Source: Flavobacterium petrolei (GTDB taxonomy: Bacteria > Bacteroidota > Bacteroidia > Flavobacteriales > Flavobacteriaceae). Taken from it: DNA of 64,000 bases. Below, piece by piece: positions 27,793-38,379 of this stretch. The DNA is taken from NCBI RefSeq assembly GCF_003314435.2, contig NZ_QNVY02000002.1, positions 496,001-560,000 of the forward strand, read 5' to 3'. Under the pieces are notes generated by a model, which made no database searches, was not told where the DNA came from, and saw only the letters and a program-made list of their open reading frames with translations. The position numbers and the translations under genes are program-made. How positions within the stretch are numbered: the first letter of the stretch is position 1; the number at the start of each line of letters is the position of its first letter.

Positions 27793-27985
27793 ATGCTCAA
27801 GAAAACGTGTCTGTTTTGCGGTTGCAAATTTAAGACATCTTTAGACTTCTCACAAGTATTTCAGGGCTTTTTTTCAATATTTTTTGTCTTTAATATAAAA
27901 ACACTTCAATATCAAACATATAGATTAAAAATAAATATAAAAAAGATAAACACAGTATCAAAATATGAAATTGTATAAAAAAGTT

Positions 27986-27993
27986 TAAATTTG
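27986..27993 (+). promoter_or_regulatory. Bacteroidota -7 box upstream of the thiolase gene
   Basis: TAAATTTG matches TAnnTTTG, 17 nt before the ATG at 28011. A TTG at 27971 is closer than the usual -33 spacing, so only the -7 box is convincing. Confidence 0.45.
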
Positions 27994-28010
27994 CTACATA
28001 AACTAACATT

Positions 28011-29198
28011 ATGAAAGTCATGAACAAAAGAGTTGTTATCGTTTCTGCCGTTAGAACACCTATCGGAAGTTTTATGGGGGGATTATCTACAGTTACTGCT
28101 CCAAGATTAGGTGCAGTTGCTATTAAAGGTGCATTGGACAAAATAAAATTAGATCCAAATTTAATTGATGAAGTATTTATGGGCAATGTAGTTCAAGCTG
28201 GCGTAGGACAAGCTCCTGCCAGACAAGCTGCAATATTTGCCGGTTTACCTAATACGGTTGCCTGTACCACAATAAATAAAGTATGTGCTTCAGGAATGAA
28301 GGCAGTTATGTTGGGCGCGCAAGCGATTCAATGTGGTGATGCAGAAATTGTTGTTGCCGGTGGGATGGAAAACATGAGTTTGATTCCACATTATATGAAT
28401 TTAAGAACTGGAACTAAATTTGGTTCAGCAACCATGATAGACGGAATGCAGAAAGACGGACTGACTGATGCTTATGATAACAGCGCTATGGGAGTGTGTG
28501 CTGATTTATGTGCTACAGAATATAACTTTACCCGTGAAGACCAAGATAACTACGCAGTTCAATCCTATGAGCGTAGCGCAAAAGCTTGGGATGCTGGAAA
28601 ATTTGATAATGAAGTTGTTCCTGTTTCTGTTCCACAAAGAAAAGGAGATCCTATCATAGTTTCTAAAGACGAAGAATTTACAAACGTAAAATTGGATAAA
28701 ATACCAGCATTGAATGCTGTTTTCACAAAAGACGGTACTGTAACTGCAGCCAACGCATCTACAATAAATGATGGCGCCGCAGCTGTGGTATTAATGAGCG
28801 AAGAAAAAGCTTTAGCTTTAGGACTAAAACCGCTGGCTTACATTAAAGGTTATGCTGATGCGGCGCAAGAACCAAAATGGTTTACTACAAGCCCTTCAAA
28901 AGCAATTCCAAAAGCATTAGAAAAAGCAGGAATAGCGATTAGTGATGTTGATTATTTTGAATTCAATGAAGCTTTTGCAGTAGTAGGCTTAGCTAATTCT
29001 AAAATTTTAGGTTTAGATGACAGCAAAGTAAATGTAAATGGTGGAGCAGTATCTTTAGGACATCCCCTTGGTTGTTCCGGAGTAAGAATAATTGTTACGT
29101 TAATTAATGTTTTAGAACAAAATAACGGAACTATCGGTGCTGCTGCAATTTGCAATGGTGGTGGTGGTGCCTCGGCAATTGTTATTGAAAAAGCATAA
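28011..29198 (+). CDS. Acetyl-CoA C-acyltransferase (thiolase)
   Basis: Thiolase that condenses or cleaves acyl-CoA (acetoacetyl-CoA or beta-ketoacyl-CoA). The 395-residue protein has nucleophile Cys92 in INKVCASGMKAV, the NEAFAVV motif, HPLGCSG with the catalytic His and second Cys region, and the terminal CNGGGGASA. Length is standard for the AtoB/FadA family. An in-frame ATG three codons on (28020) is also a plausible start, since homologues often begin MNKRVVIVSA. Whether it is biosynthetic or degradative cannot be decided here. It stands alone, followed by a palindrome at 29213. Confidence 0.94.
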   Translation: MKVMNKRVVIVSAVRTPIGSFMGGLSTVTAPRLGAVAIKGALDKIKLDPNLIDEVFMGNVVQAGVGQAPARQAAIFAGLPNTVACTTINKVCASGMKAVMLGAQAIQCGDAEIVVAGGMENMSLIPHYMNLRTGTKFGSATMIDGMQKDGLTDAYDNSAMGVCADLCATEYNFTREDQDNYAVQSYERSAKAWDAGKFDNEVVPVSVPQRKGDPIIVSKDEEFTNVKLDKIPALNAVFTKDGTVTAANASTINDGAAAVVLMSEEKALALGLKPLAYIKGYADAAQEPKWFTTSPSKAIPKALEKAGIAISDVDYFEFNEAFAVVGLANSKILGLDDSKVNVNGGAVSLGHPLGCSGVRIIVTLINVLEQNNGTIGAAAICNGGGGASAIVIEKA

Positions 29199-29212
29199 CT
29201 AATACTAAATTT

Positions 29213-29246
29213 AATGAGTTATGGGTTTTTGAACTTATAACTCATT
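29213..29246. terminator. Palindrome after thiolase, probable terminator
   Basis: AATGAGTTAT (29213-29222) and ATAACTCATT (29237-29246) pair perfectly. It lies between the thiolase stop and the NlpC gene. It resembles the larger GAGTTATG-type palindrome at 63624-63681. Confidence 0.55.
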
Positions 29247-29270
29247 TTACTTAACTCTAAATCAATCTAA

Positions 29271-30032
29271 ATGTTCGGAATTTGTAATCTAGCAATGATC
29301 CCGCTTCGCTTTGAACCTAGTGACAAAAGTGAAATTGTTTCTCAAGTTTTATTTGGGGAACATTTTGAAATTTTAGAACAACTTAAGCAATGGTCTTACA
29401 TCAGAATGCAATATGATGATTACGAAGGCTGGATAGACTCTAAACAGTTACAACCGATTTCAGAGTCCAGCTTTAAGCGATTGTCAACAGAAGCTATCAT
29501 TTTAAATTCTGATTTGATTGAATATGTTACTGCTCCAAACAACTTATTAATACCTATTCCTCTTGGGTCTTCGTTAGCATTTATCAATCACAATGAAATA
29601 AATGTTGCTAATTTTGATTTTGAAGGAATTAAAACCAGTGGTGAAAAAGCTAAAAGCAACTTAATCAATACAGCCTTTATGTATATGAATGCTCCTTATT
29701 TGTGGGGAGGAAAAACACCTTTTGGTATTGATTGTTCCGGATTTACTCAAATGGTATATAAACTTAATGGTTATAAATTACTCAGAGATGCTTCACAGCA
29801 GTCAAAACAAGGAGAGGCATTAAGTTTTATTGAAGAAAGTGAACCTGGAGACCTAGCTTTTTTTGATAATGATGAAGGAGCAATTACCCATGTTGGAATT
29901 ATAATGGAAAATAATTATATCATTCATGCAAGTGGAAAGGTTCGAATAGATAGACTAGATCATCTTGGGATATATAATGCCGAAATAAATAAACACACTC
30001 ATAAACTCAGAGTGATTAAAAAAATTATTTAA
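29271..30032 (+). CDS. NlpC/P60 family peptidase with SH3-type N-terminal region
   Basis: A 253-residue C40 peptidase likely to cut peptidoglycan stem peptides. N-terminal SH3b-like segments are visible (PLRFEPSDKSEIVSQVLFGE, QWSYIRMQYDDYEGWI). The catalytic domain has Cys155 in FGIDCSGFTQ, His207 in THVGII and a second His219 in IIHASG, the usual Cys-His-His triad. There is no signal peptide at the N-terminus, as in many Bacteroidota homologues described as cytoplasmic or recycling-type. It is convergent with the TPR gene at 30057. Confidence 0.92.
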   Translation: MFGICNLAMIPLRFEPSDKSEIVSQVLFGEHFEILEQLKQWSYIRMQYDDYEGWIDSKQLQPISESSFKRLSTEAIILNSDLIEYVTAPNNLLIPIPLGSSLAFINHNEINVANFDFEGIKTSGEKAKSNLINTAFMYMNAPYLWGGKTPFGIDCSGFTQMVYKLNGYKLLRDASQQSKQGEALSFIEESEPGDLAFFDNDEGAITHVGIIMENNYIIHASGKVRIDRLDHLGIYNAEINKHTHKLRVIKKII

Positions 30033-30056
30033 AACGGCATCTTTATTTTTTTTAGT

Positions 30057-31130
30057 TTATAAATTTACTATGCGTGCTTTTAATGAATTATACTCTGCCG
30101 TCATATCCAGTGCTCTGTATAAATTCAATAGTAATTTAGAAATATCTTGATTCTTAGGAATTTCTACATTACCTTTTTCCAAATAGGAAATAGCTTTTTT
30201 AATTAAATTATCCTTTTTAATTATCATCTGTTCATAAATCTTCATGTCACTAGGTGATGTACCAAGATTACTCATCTGATCCATTATCTCTTTTTTCTCA
30301 TCAAGTTTTAAATAGGCTAAATTTAGATAGGAATCAGGATTTTTGGGATCGATCTCTAATATCTTGTTATTAAATTTCTCTGACTTTTCTAAATCTCCTT
30401 TTTCAAGATACATATAGGCCATAGTTGTGTATATCTCAATTTTCTTAGATGGGGATTTTTCCATCCTTGGCTTTATATGAGTTCCTGATTTAATAGTTAA
30501 ATCTCTCGATGCTGCCGAACTAAATAATTCATCTTCATTATTTTGCTTATTAACAGCATAATAATCTAAACCCTTCCCTGAATATTTGAGAATATCCAAC
30601 TCTTCATAAAGTTTTAAAGCCTGATTATAATCTTTAGCATCTCTAAAATAAGAAGCTGCATAATATAAATTTATAGTATCTCTTTTGTTAGTCAAATAAA
30701 TAGTATGCATTTTACTAGCCCCTTCTGAAAACCTTTTAGCCTTAGCATCTGAAAGAGCACTATTAAATAAATCCTTTTGTATTTTTTTAATAGATTCTAA
30801 TGCAGCAACTGAATATTTAAATTTTTCTGATGCCTTTTCAGCCGCGATTAACTCTTGATAAGCAGTTACTGTGAGAGCAACATTTTTAGTTGGTTCAATA
30901 TTATTTTCTACTAAACCAGTTAAAACTTTAGCTTTTAAGTTATAGAATTCCGATTGATCAACTGCCTCCGCATTAAAAATTAAATACTCTGCACCATTTA
31001 AAATATCTATTGCTTGCTGAAATTTACCACTATTATACTCTATTGCAGCTGCCTTTATTTGATTTTTTTGAGCAAATGATACTATTGAAAAAAATAATAA
31101 GAAGATAATCGAAAAGTAATGCTTTTTCAT
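30057..31130 (-). CDS. Exported TPR-repeat protein, shorter paralogue
   Basis: A 357-residue tetratricopeptide-repeat protein with a signal peptide ending near SFAQ. It aligns throughout with the neighbour at 31476, sharing IKAA, the GTHIKPRMEKSPSKK-type segment and the NLYYAASY core. It is about 65 residues shorter because TPR units are missing in the C-terminal half. TPR helices imply a scaffold role, with no catalytic motif. This pair probably arose by tandem duplication, and the downstream copy seems more diverged. Confidence 0.85.
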   Translation of the reverse strand: MKKHYFSIIFLLFFSIVSFAQKNQIKAAAIEYNSGKFQQAIDILNGAEYLIFNAEAVDQSEFYNLKAKVLTGLVENNIEPTKNVALTVTAYQELIAAEKASEKFKYSVAALESIKKIQKDLFNSALSDAKAKRFSEGASKMHTIYLTNKRDTINLYYAASYFRDAKDYNQALKLYEELDILKYSGKGLDYYAVNKQNNEDELFSSAASRDLTIKSGTHIKPRMEKSPSKKIEIYTTMAYMYLEKGDLEKSEKFNNKILEIDPKNPDSYLNLAYLKLDEKKEIMDQMSNLGTSPSDMKIYEQMIIKKDNLIKKAISYLEKGNVEIPKNQDISKLLLNLYRALDMTAEYNSLKARIVNL

Positions 31131-31475
31131 ATTAATATTGGTTTTGGTTTTAAAGTTAGAATTTTATTTAATTTTAAGAGTTATACTGGTTAAAGTCCAT
31201 CCTAATTAATAAAAATTAAACATAATGTAATTTAAAAATATAATTAAATTTTTGTTTTACAAAAAAAATAGTAACAATTATTTAATATAACATTTATCCA
31301 TTTTTAACACATTAATTATCAGCAAATTAAAAATTACAATATTTTACCTTGTTAATTACTATTCCTACTAAATAAAAAAATCATACAAAAAATAAAACCC
31401 TTTCAAAGTATAAACTTTTGAAAGGGTCTTTAAGTATTTTTGTTAAACAATTATGCTTTTTTTTTGTAAACTTTT
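31131..31475. other. Gap between the two TPR paralogues
   Basis: About 345 bp, extremely AT-rich. It contains only the terminator of the upstream TPR gene (31397-31427), and presumably the promoter of the downstream paralogue on the minus strand. No additional gene is supported. Confidence 0.5.
31397..31427 (-). terminator. Terminator of the longer TPR gene
   Basis: ACCCTTTCAAAGT and ACTTTTGAAAGGGT form the stem, with a T-rich tail on the minus strand. It lies about 50 nt after the stop codon of the gene at 31476. Confidence 0.8.
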
Positions 31476-32744
31476 TTACATTTTTGCTTTTAATGCTTTG
31501 TATTCTGCCGTCATTTCTAAAGCACTGTAAACACCTAAAAGAGTTTTAACAACATCTTCGTTTTTAGAATCTAATTCAACCGCTTTTTCAAGATAAGGAA
31601 TCGTTGATTTAAAAAGTTCTTCTCTTTTCTTTTTCAAATCATCATAACGCTTCATATCCTTTGTGGATGTACCCAATTTGTTCATTTCATCAATAATTGC
31701 TTTTTCATTCTCTAACTTCATTGCAGCTAGATTGATGTAAGCATTGATGTATTTTGGGTTAATTTCAATCACTTTTTTGTAATATTTCTCCGCTTCATCC
31801 GTGTTCTTCGCATTAGCACTTAATACTCCAAGGTTAAAAATCAATTCTACGTCGTTTGGATTTTTTTCCAATACTTCAGCGATTAATTTTTTATACATGT
31901 CAAAATCTTTAGTTTCTAAATAAAGATTAGCTTCAGTTAAAGTCAAAGATGTGTCTTCAGGATTTGCTAATCTCGCTTCAGAGATTGCTTTTTTAGCTTC
32001 CTCGGTTTTACCTTTTTCAACTAAAATCAAAGCCATATTCTTGTAAATTTCACCTCTTTTAGAAGGAACAACTTCAGTTCTTGGCTTTTCGTGTGTTCCT
32101 AATTTCACCATTCTATCTCTCTCCTGAACAGTCGTAAAAAAATCTTCTTGTGTTGTTAACTTATTTACTGCAAAATAACTGGTTCCTTTTCCAGAATAGT
32201 TTAACGTTTTTAAATTATCATACAACTCAAGCGCTTTGTCATACTCTTTAGCATTAACATAAGTAGATGCAGCATAATACAAATTAATAGTGTCTTTTTT
32301 GTCTAACAAATAAGCATCATATAATTTTTTAGCACTATCTGAATGTTTATCCACTTTTGAATCAGCAATTGCACTATTAATTAATTTGAATTTAATATCT
32401 GTAATTGAAGCTGAGGCTTGCGTTGAGAATTTTACTTTCCCAGAAGCTTTTTCAGCTGCAATTAAATCTTGATATGCTTTTGCAGCAAGCGAAAGATTCG
32501 TACTGGCATCAACATTCTTGTTTGCTAAATCCAATAAAGCGTTTCCTTTTACAAAGAAAAACTGTGCTTTTTCAGCATCTGGAGCATTAGCTATTAAAGA
32601 TTCTGCTTCCATCAAAATGGTTACCGCCTCTTGAGATTTCCCACCTTTAAGCGCCTTTTCAGCTGCTTTAATTTGATCCTTTTGAGCAAAAGTAGCTACT
32701 GATATCAATAACGCTGATGCTAGTAATACATATTTACCTTTCAT
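31476..32744 (-). CDS. Exported TPR-repeat protein, longer paralogue
   Basis: A 422-residue TPR protein with a signal peptide (MKGKYVLLASALLISVATFA). Repeats are visible throughout, for example GEIYKNMALILVEKGKTEEAKKAI, VELIFNLGVLSANAKNTDEAEKYYKKVIEINP and YINAYINLAAMKLENEK. It is probably a periplasmic or outer-membrane scaffold; the binding partner is unknown. It lies just downstream of gyrA on the same strand, 46 nt away, so it could be cotranscribed. The shorter paralogue follows after a terminator. Confidence 0.88.
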   Translation of the reverse strand: MKGKYVLLASALLISVATFAQKDQIKAAEKALKGGKSQEAVTILMEAESLIANAPDAEKAQFFFVKGNALLDLANKNVDASTNLSLAAKAYQDLIAAEKASGKVKFSTQASASITDIKFKLINSAIADSKVDKHSDSAKKLYDAYLLDKKDTINLYYAASTYVNAKEYDKALELYDNLKTLNYSGKGTSYFAVNKLTTQEDFFTTVQERDRMVKLGTHEKPRTEVVPSKRGEIYKNMALILVEKGKTEEAKKAISEARLANPEDTSLTLTEANLYLETKDFDMYKKLIAEVLEKNPNDVELIFNLGVLSANAKNTDEAEKYYKKVIEINPKYINAYINLAAMKLENEKAIIDEMNKLGTSTKDMKRYDDLKKKREELFKSTIPYLEKAVELDSKNEDVVKTLLGVYSALEMTAEYKALKAKM

Positions 32745-32790
32745 AATATTCTCTGTTTGTTTAATAATTATTCTTGTTTTTCTTTTTTAA

Positions 32791-35439
32791 TTAAGCTTCG
32801 TCGTCAGAATCGTCTTCTTCAGTTTCATCCTCAGCGTCATTTTCTTCTGTTTCATCTTCATCATCGTCCTCTTCTACACCTTCGTCCTCGAGAACTTCTA
32901 ATACCGGTTTCACTCTTTCGATAGCGTCAGATTCAATAATATTTCCGTCTTCATCAACAACCACTTCTGCCACATCATCTTTCATTACTTTGGTAACAGC
33001 AGCAATTGAATCTTTACCTTTTAGATTTATCAATTTAACCCCTTGGGTAGCACGTCCCATTACACGCAAATCTTCAATAGCCATTCTGATTGTTAATCCA
33101 GATTTATTAATAATCATCAAATCATCAGCGTCAGTAACTGCATTTATCGAAATAAGTTTTCCGGTTTTTTCTGTTATATTAAGTGTTTTTACACCCTTTC
33201 CTCCACGATTAGTAATTCTATAAACATCTTCGCCATCTTCATCGACTAATTTGGTACGCTTTCCATAACCATTTTCAGTAACTACTAAAATTTGGGAATC
33301 GTTAATATTTTCCTTATCTACAGTAACCATGCCAATAACTTCGTCCGTATCATCCTTAAGAGTAATACCACGAACTCCAGAAGCTGTTCTTCCCATCGGA
33401 CGCGTTTTAGTTTCTTCAAAACGCACTAATTTTCCAGATTTTACAGCCAAAATAATTTGACTTTCACCATTGGTTAATTTCGCTTCCAATAATTCATCGC
33501 CTTCCTTAATAGTGATTGCAGCAACTCCATTTACTCTAGGTTTAGAATATTTCTCTAAAGAAGTTTTCTTAACCTGACCTTTTTTGGTTACCATAATAAG
33601 GTTATGGCTTTTTATGTAATCTTGATCTTTTAAATCTTGCGTACAAATAAATGCTTTTACTTTATCATCGCTTTCAATATTTACCAAATTTTGAATTGCT
33701 CTTCCTTTAGCCGTTTTACTTCCCTCCGGTATTTCATAAACACGCATCCAGAAACATTTTCCTTTTTGAGTAAAGAACATCATATATTGGTGATTCGTTG
33801 CTACAAACATGTGCTCTAAGAAATCCTGATCTCTTGTTCCTGCACTTTTTTGTCCAACTCCACCTCTATTTTGAGTTTTATATTCTGTAAGATTAGTACG
33901 TTTAATATAACCCGCATGAGAAATTGTGATAACTACATTTTCATCGGCTATTAAATCCTCGATACTAACATCACCGCCAGAATACTCAATTTGAGAACGA
34001 CGCTCATCACCGTATTTATCGCGAATTTCAGTCAATTCTTCCTTAATTAAAGCAATTCTCAAGTTTACATCCGCTAATAAAGCTTTCAAATGCTCTATTA
34101 ATTTCATGATTTCGTCGTATTCCGTTCTTAACTTGTCTTGTTCTAAACCGGTTAATTGACGCAAACGCATTTCTACTATAGCACGAGATTGAATATCTGA
34201 TAATTTGAACCTTTCAATTAATTTTTCTCTTGCTTCTTCAGTACTTTTTGAAGCTTTGATTAAAGCAATTACTTCATCAATATTATCTGAAGCAATAATC
34301 AAACCTTCTAATATATGTGCTCTTGCTTCGGCTTTTTTCAATTCGAATTGCGTTCTGCGAGTCACCACATCGTGACGGTGTTCGATAAAATAATGAATCA
34401 GATCTTTCAGATTCAACATTTGCGGACGTCCTTTTACGATGGCAATATTGTTTACACTAAAAGAAGATTGTAATTGTGTAAATTTATAGAGCGTATTCAA
34501 AACTACGTTTGGCGTAGCATCACGTTTTAAAATATAAACGATACGCATCCCGTTTCTATCCGATTCATCTCGGATATTCGCAATTCCATCAATTTTTTTG
34601 TCATTAACTAAATCAGCCGTACGCTTAATCATGTCAGCTTTATTGACTTGGTATGGAATTTCGGTAACAATGATACACTCACGACCATCTACTTCTTCAA
34701 AACCAACTTTGGCACGCATCACAATACGCCCTCTACCTGTTTTGAATGCTTCACGAACGCCTTCATAACCATATATGATACCACCAGTAGGAAAATCAGG
34801 AGCTTTGATATGCGTCATCAACTCGTCAACCTCAATATCATTATTATCCATGAAAGCTAACGTACCGTTAATCACTTCCGTTAAGTTGTGAGGTGGCATA
34901 TTAGTCGCCATACCTACCGCAATTCCTGTTGCCCCATTTATTAATAAGGTAGGAACACGCGTTGGCATTACTGTCGGTTCTTCTAGCGTATCATCAAAAT
35001 TTAATTTAAAATCAACCGTTTCTTTATCTATATCCGCTAAGATTTCTTCCGAAATCTTACGCATTCTAGCCTCTGTATAACGCATTGCTGCAGGACTATC
35101 ACCATCCACAGACCCAAAGTTACCCTGACCATCTATTAATAAATAACGCATACTCCATTCCTGCGCCATACGAACCATGGCATCATAAACAGAGGTGTCA
35201 CCGTGAGGGTGATATTTACCAAGAACTTCCCCAACAATTCTTGCGGACTTTTTGTGGGCTGATCTAGAGTTAACTCCTAAATCATGCATTCCAAATAGTA
35301 CTCTTCGATGTACTGGTTTCAAGCCATCTCTAACATCTGGAAGAGCTCTTGATACAATTACTGACATCGAATAATCGATGTAAGCCGTTTTCATTTCATC
35401 TTCAATGTTAATAGGAATTAACTTTTCTCCTTCAGACAT
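32791..35439 (-). CDS. gyrA: DNA gyrase subunit A
   Basis: Breakage-reunion subunit of DNA gyrase. The 882 residues include catalytic Tyr121 in [10 protein letters not shown], the quinolone-region [13 protein letters not shown] with T82 and D86 in the positions of E. coli S83 and D87, and the GyrA box in the C-terminal beta-pinwheel. The last 35 residues are almost entirely Asp and Glu, an acidic tail common in Bacteroidota GyrA. It starts 256 nt from the divergent clpC gene. Confidence 0.98.
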   Translation of the reverse strand: MSEGEKLIPINIEDEMKTAYIDYSMSVIVSRALPDVRDGLKPVHRRVLFGMHDLGVNSRSAHKKSARIVGEVLGKYHPHGDTSVYDAMVRMAQEWSMRYLLIDGQGNFGSVDGDSPAAMRYTEARMRKISEEILADIDKETVDFKLNFDDTLEEPTVMPTRVPTLLINGATGIAVGMATNMPPHNLTEVINGTLAFMDNNDIEVDELMTHIKAPDFPTGGIIYGYEGVREAFKTGRGRIVMRAKVGFEEVDGRECIIVTEIPYQVNKADMIKRTADLVNDKKIDGIANIRDESDRNGMRIVYILKRDATPNVVLNTLYKFTQLQSSFSVNNIAIVKGRPQMLNLKDLIHYFIEHRHDVVTRRTQFELKKAEARAHILEGLIIASDNIDEVIALIKASKSTEEAREKLIERFKLSDIQSRAIVEMRLRQLTGLEQDKLRTEYDEIMKLIEHLKALLADVNLRIALIKEELTEIRDKYGDERRSQIEYSGGDVSIEDLIADENVVITISHAGYIKRTNLTEYKTQNRGGVGQKSAGTRDQDFLEHMFVATNHQYMMFFTQKGKCFWMRVYEIPEGSKTAKGRAIQNLVNIESDDKVKAFICTQDLKDQDYIKSHNLIMVTKKGQVKKTSLEKYSKPRVNGVAAITIKEGDELLEAKLTNGESQIILAVKSGKLVRFEETKTRPMGRTASGVRGITLKDDTDEVIGMVTVDKENINDSQILVVTENGYGKRTKLVDEDGEDVYRITNRGGKGVKTLNITEKTGKLISINAVTDADDLMIINKSGLTIRMAIEDLRVMGRATQGVKLINLKGKDSIAAVTKVMKDDVAEVVVDEDGNIIESDAIERVKPVLEVLEDEGVEEDDDEDETEENDAEDETEEDDSDDEA

Positions 35440-35602
35440 AAGTTGTTATATTAAATAATTATATTAGTTTCCAAACGTGCCAATATACGCTTTTTTGAAA
35501 TTTTAAAACCAATTTTAAAATACTTATTTCAATGATTTATTAACAAATTAAACTTCGCTTTTCGTTAATAATTTAAGGTAAATTTAACTTTAATATTATG
35601 AT

Positions 35603-35610
35603 TATTTTTG
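35603..35610 (+). promoter_or_regulatory. Bacteroidota -7 box upstream of clpC
   Basis: TATTTTTG matches TAnnTTTG, about 86 nt before the clpC ATG. No clear TTG -33 box is seen at the usual distance. Confidence 0.4.
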
Positions 35611-35695
35611 TCTCTTAGCTGACACGACTTCTTATAGGAATGGTTTTTGTTTTTCTATCACTAATTCACTAAATTTACGATATCAAATATATATT

Positions 35696-38242
35696 ATGGA
35701 TGATAATTTTTCACCAAGAGTAAAAGACGTTATTACTTACAGCAAGGAAGAAGCTTTGCGATTAGGGCATGACTTTATAGGAACAGAACACTTAATGTTG
35801 GGTATTTTAAGAGACGGAAATGGAAAAGCAATTCAAATATTGAATAACCTGGATGTTGATTTGGATCACTTACGTAGAAAAGTGGAAATCCTAAGCCCTG
35901 CCAGTCCAAGCTTAGAAGTAAATGTTGAAAAGAAAAACCTACACTTGACAAGACAAGCAGAAAGAGCCTTGAAAACTACTTTCCTGGAAGCTAAAGTATT
36001 TCAAAGTTCTTCCATCAGTACCGCACATCTATTGTTGTGCATATTAAGAAACGAAAACGATCCAACAACCAAGCTATTGAATAAACTTAAAATTGATTAC
36101 GACGTAGCCAAAGAACAATATCTAAACATGACTCCAAACGAAGAAGATTTTATAGAAAACTTGCCACGAAACGAATCGTATAATGACGATTCAGGACAAG
36201 ATGACAGTCTCAAAGAAGGAACTTTTAACAATCCAGCCAATAAATCAAATAAAAAATCTAAAACACCAGTTTTAGATAATTTTGGTAGAGATTTAACAGA
36301 AATGGCCGAAGAAGGAAAACTAGACCCTGTTGTAGGACGCGAGAAAGAAATTGAACGCGTTTCTCAAATTTTGAGCCGTCGAAAAAAGAACAATCCTTTA
36401 CTTATAGGGGAACCTGGAGTAGGAAAATCAGCTATTGCCGAAGGTTTAGCGTTACGAATCATTCAGAAGAAAGTATCTCGTACTTTATTCAATAAACGTG
36501 TCGTAACTTTGGATTTGGCGAGTCTGGTTGCCGGTACAAAATACCGCGGACAATTTGAAGAACGCATGAAGGCAGTTATGAACGAATTAGAAAAAAATGA
36601 TGATATCATTCTTTTCATAGACGAAATTCACACTATTGTTGGTGCCGGTGGCGCAACAGGTTCTCTTGATGCTTCTAATATGTTTAAACCAGCATTAGCT
36701 CGTGGAGAGATTCAATGTATTGGTGCAACTACATTAGACGAATACAGACAATACATAGAAAAAGATGGTGCATTAGAAAGACGTTTTCAAAAAATAATTG
36801 TGGAACCTACATCAGTTTCCGAAACAATTACAATTTTGAATAATATCAAAAACAAATACGAAGATCATCATAATGTTACCTACTCGCAAGAAGCAATTGA
36901 GGCTTGTGTAAAATTAACGGATAGATATATGTCCGAACGTTTCTTGCCAGACAAAGCTATTGATGCATTAGATGAAGCAGGTTCAAGAGTTCACATTACT
37001 AATATTGAAGTTCCAAAACAAATTTTAGATCTCGAACGTCAACTAGAGGATGTTCGTGAATTGAAAAATGTTGTAGTGAAAAAACAAAAATACGAAGAGG
37101 CTGCCAAACTTCGTGATGATGAAAAACGCATTGAAAAAGACTTAGCTATCGCCCAAGAACAATGGGAAGAAGATGCTAAAAATAACCGAATTGAAGTTAC
37201 AGAAGACAATGTCGCTGATGTTGTTTCGATGATGAGCGGAATTCCTGTTAATCGTATTGCGCAAACAGAAAGCAATAAACTAGCTAAACTTCCAGAACTA
37301 ATTGAGGGAAAAGTAATTGGACAAAAAGAAGCAGTAATGAAAATTGCTCGTTCTATCCAAAGAAATCGTGCCGGATTAAAAGATCCGAATCGTCCAATTG
37401 GCTCTTTTATATTCTTAGGACAAACTGGTGTTGGTAAAACCCAATTGGCTAAAGTTTTGGCTAAAGAATTATTCGATTCTGAAGATGCTTTGATTCGTAT
37501 TGATATGAGTGAATACATGGAGAAATTTGCGATTTCTCGTTTAGTTGGAGCTCCTCCGGGATATGTAGGATATGAAGAAGGTGGTCAATTAACAGAAAAA
37601 GTTCGTAGAAAACCATATTGTGTTGTTTTATTGGATGAGATTGAAAAAGCGCATCCTGATGTTTTCAATATGCTATTGCAAGTTTTGGATGATGGTTATT
37701 TGACAGACAGTTTAGGTCGAAAAATTGATTTCAAAAACACTATAATTATCATGACTTCGAATGTTGGAGCCAGACAATTAAAAGATTTTGGACAAGGAGT
37801 AGGTTTTGGAACTGCTGCCAAAGTAGCTCAGGCTGACGATAATTCGAAAAGCATTATTGAAAACGCATTGAAAAAAACTTTTGCTCCTGAATTCCTAAAC
37901 CGAATTGATGATGTAATTGTTTTCAATGCTTTGGAGAAACATGATATCGATTTGATTATCGAAATCGAATTGAAAAAATTATTTGCTCGTGTTGCGGAAC
38001 TAGGATATCAATTGAATCTTTCTGATAAAGCAAAAGCTTTTATTGCAGAGAAAGGTTTCGACAGACAATTTGGCGCAAGACCTCTTAAAAGAGCTATTCA
38101 GAAATATGTTGAAGATGCACTTGCTGAAGAAATCATCACTTCTAAAATTAGTTCTGGAGATGAGATTTTCATGGATATTGAAGATGGCGCTCAAGAATTA
38201 ACAGTGCAAGTTCATAAGGCGGGAGAACCAACAAATCCATAA
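35696..38242 (+). CDS. clpC: ATP-dependent Clp protease ATPase subunit ClpC
   Basis: AAA+ unfoldase that delivers proteins to ClpP. The 848 residues contain a double Clp-N domain (about 1-150), nucleotide-binding domain 1 with GEPGVGKSAIAEG, a UVR-type segment (YEEAAKLRDDEKRIEKDL), nucleotide-binding domain 2 with GQTGVGKTQLAK, and the C-terminal Clp domain. The UVR segment separates ClpC from ClpB. Length and domain order are normal. A terminator follows at 38266. Confidence 0.96.
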   Translation: MDDNFSPRVKDVITYSKEEALRLGHDFIGTEHLMLGILRDGNGKAIQILNNLDVDLDHLRRKVEILSPASPSLEVNVEKKNLHLTRQAERALKTTFLEAKVFQSSSISTAHLLLCILRNENDPTTKLLNKLKIDYDVAKEQYLNMTPNEEDFIENLPRNESYNDDSGQDDSLKEGTFNNPANKSNKKSKTPVLDNFGRDLTEMAEEGKLDPVVGREKEIERVSQILSRRKKNNPLLIGEPGVGKSAIAEGLALRIIQKKVSRTLFNKRVVTLDLASLVAGTKYRGQFEERMKAVMNELEKNDDIILFIDEIHTIVGAGGATGSLDASNMFKPALARGEIQCIGATTLDEYRQYIEKDGALERRFQKIIVEPTSVSETITILNNIKNKYEDHHNVTYSQEAIEACVKLTDRYMSERFLPDKAIDALDEAGSRVHITNIEVPKQILDLERQLEDVRELKNVVVKKQKYEEAAKLRDDEKRIEKDLAIAQEQWEEDAKNNRIEVTEDNVADVVSMMSGIPVNRIAQTESNKLAKLPELIEGKVIGQKEAVMKIARSIQRNRAGLKDPNRPIGSFIFLGQTGVGKTQLAKVLAKELFDSEDALIRIDMSEYMEKFAISRLVGAPPGYVGYEEGGQLTEKVRRKPYCVVLLDEIEKAHPDVFNMLLQVLDDGYLTDSLGRKIDFKNTIIIMTSNVGARQLKDFGQGVGFGTAAKVAQADDNSKSIIENALKKTFAPEFLNRIDDVIVFNALEKHDIDLIIEIELKKLFARVAELGYQLNLSDKAKAFIAEKGFDRQFGARPLKRAIQKYVEDALAEEIITSKISSGDEIFMDIEDGAQELTVQVHKAGEPTNP

Positions 38243-38265
38243 TTATTAAACAATTATCTTGATAT

Positions 38266-38298
38266 AAACCCGTTACGTTTTTATAACATAACGGGTTT
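38266..38298 (+). terminator. clpC terminator
   Basis: AAACCCGTTA (38266-38275) and TAACGGGTTT (38289-38298) form a 10-bp stem followed by a T-rich stretch, shortly after the clpC stop. Confidence 0.8.
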
Positions 38299-38379
38299 AT
38301 TCTTTACGGCAAATAACCTTTTTTTTAAAAACAAATATTTACATTTGAGTTTTAAAAAAAGATTTAATAAAATTAATAT

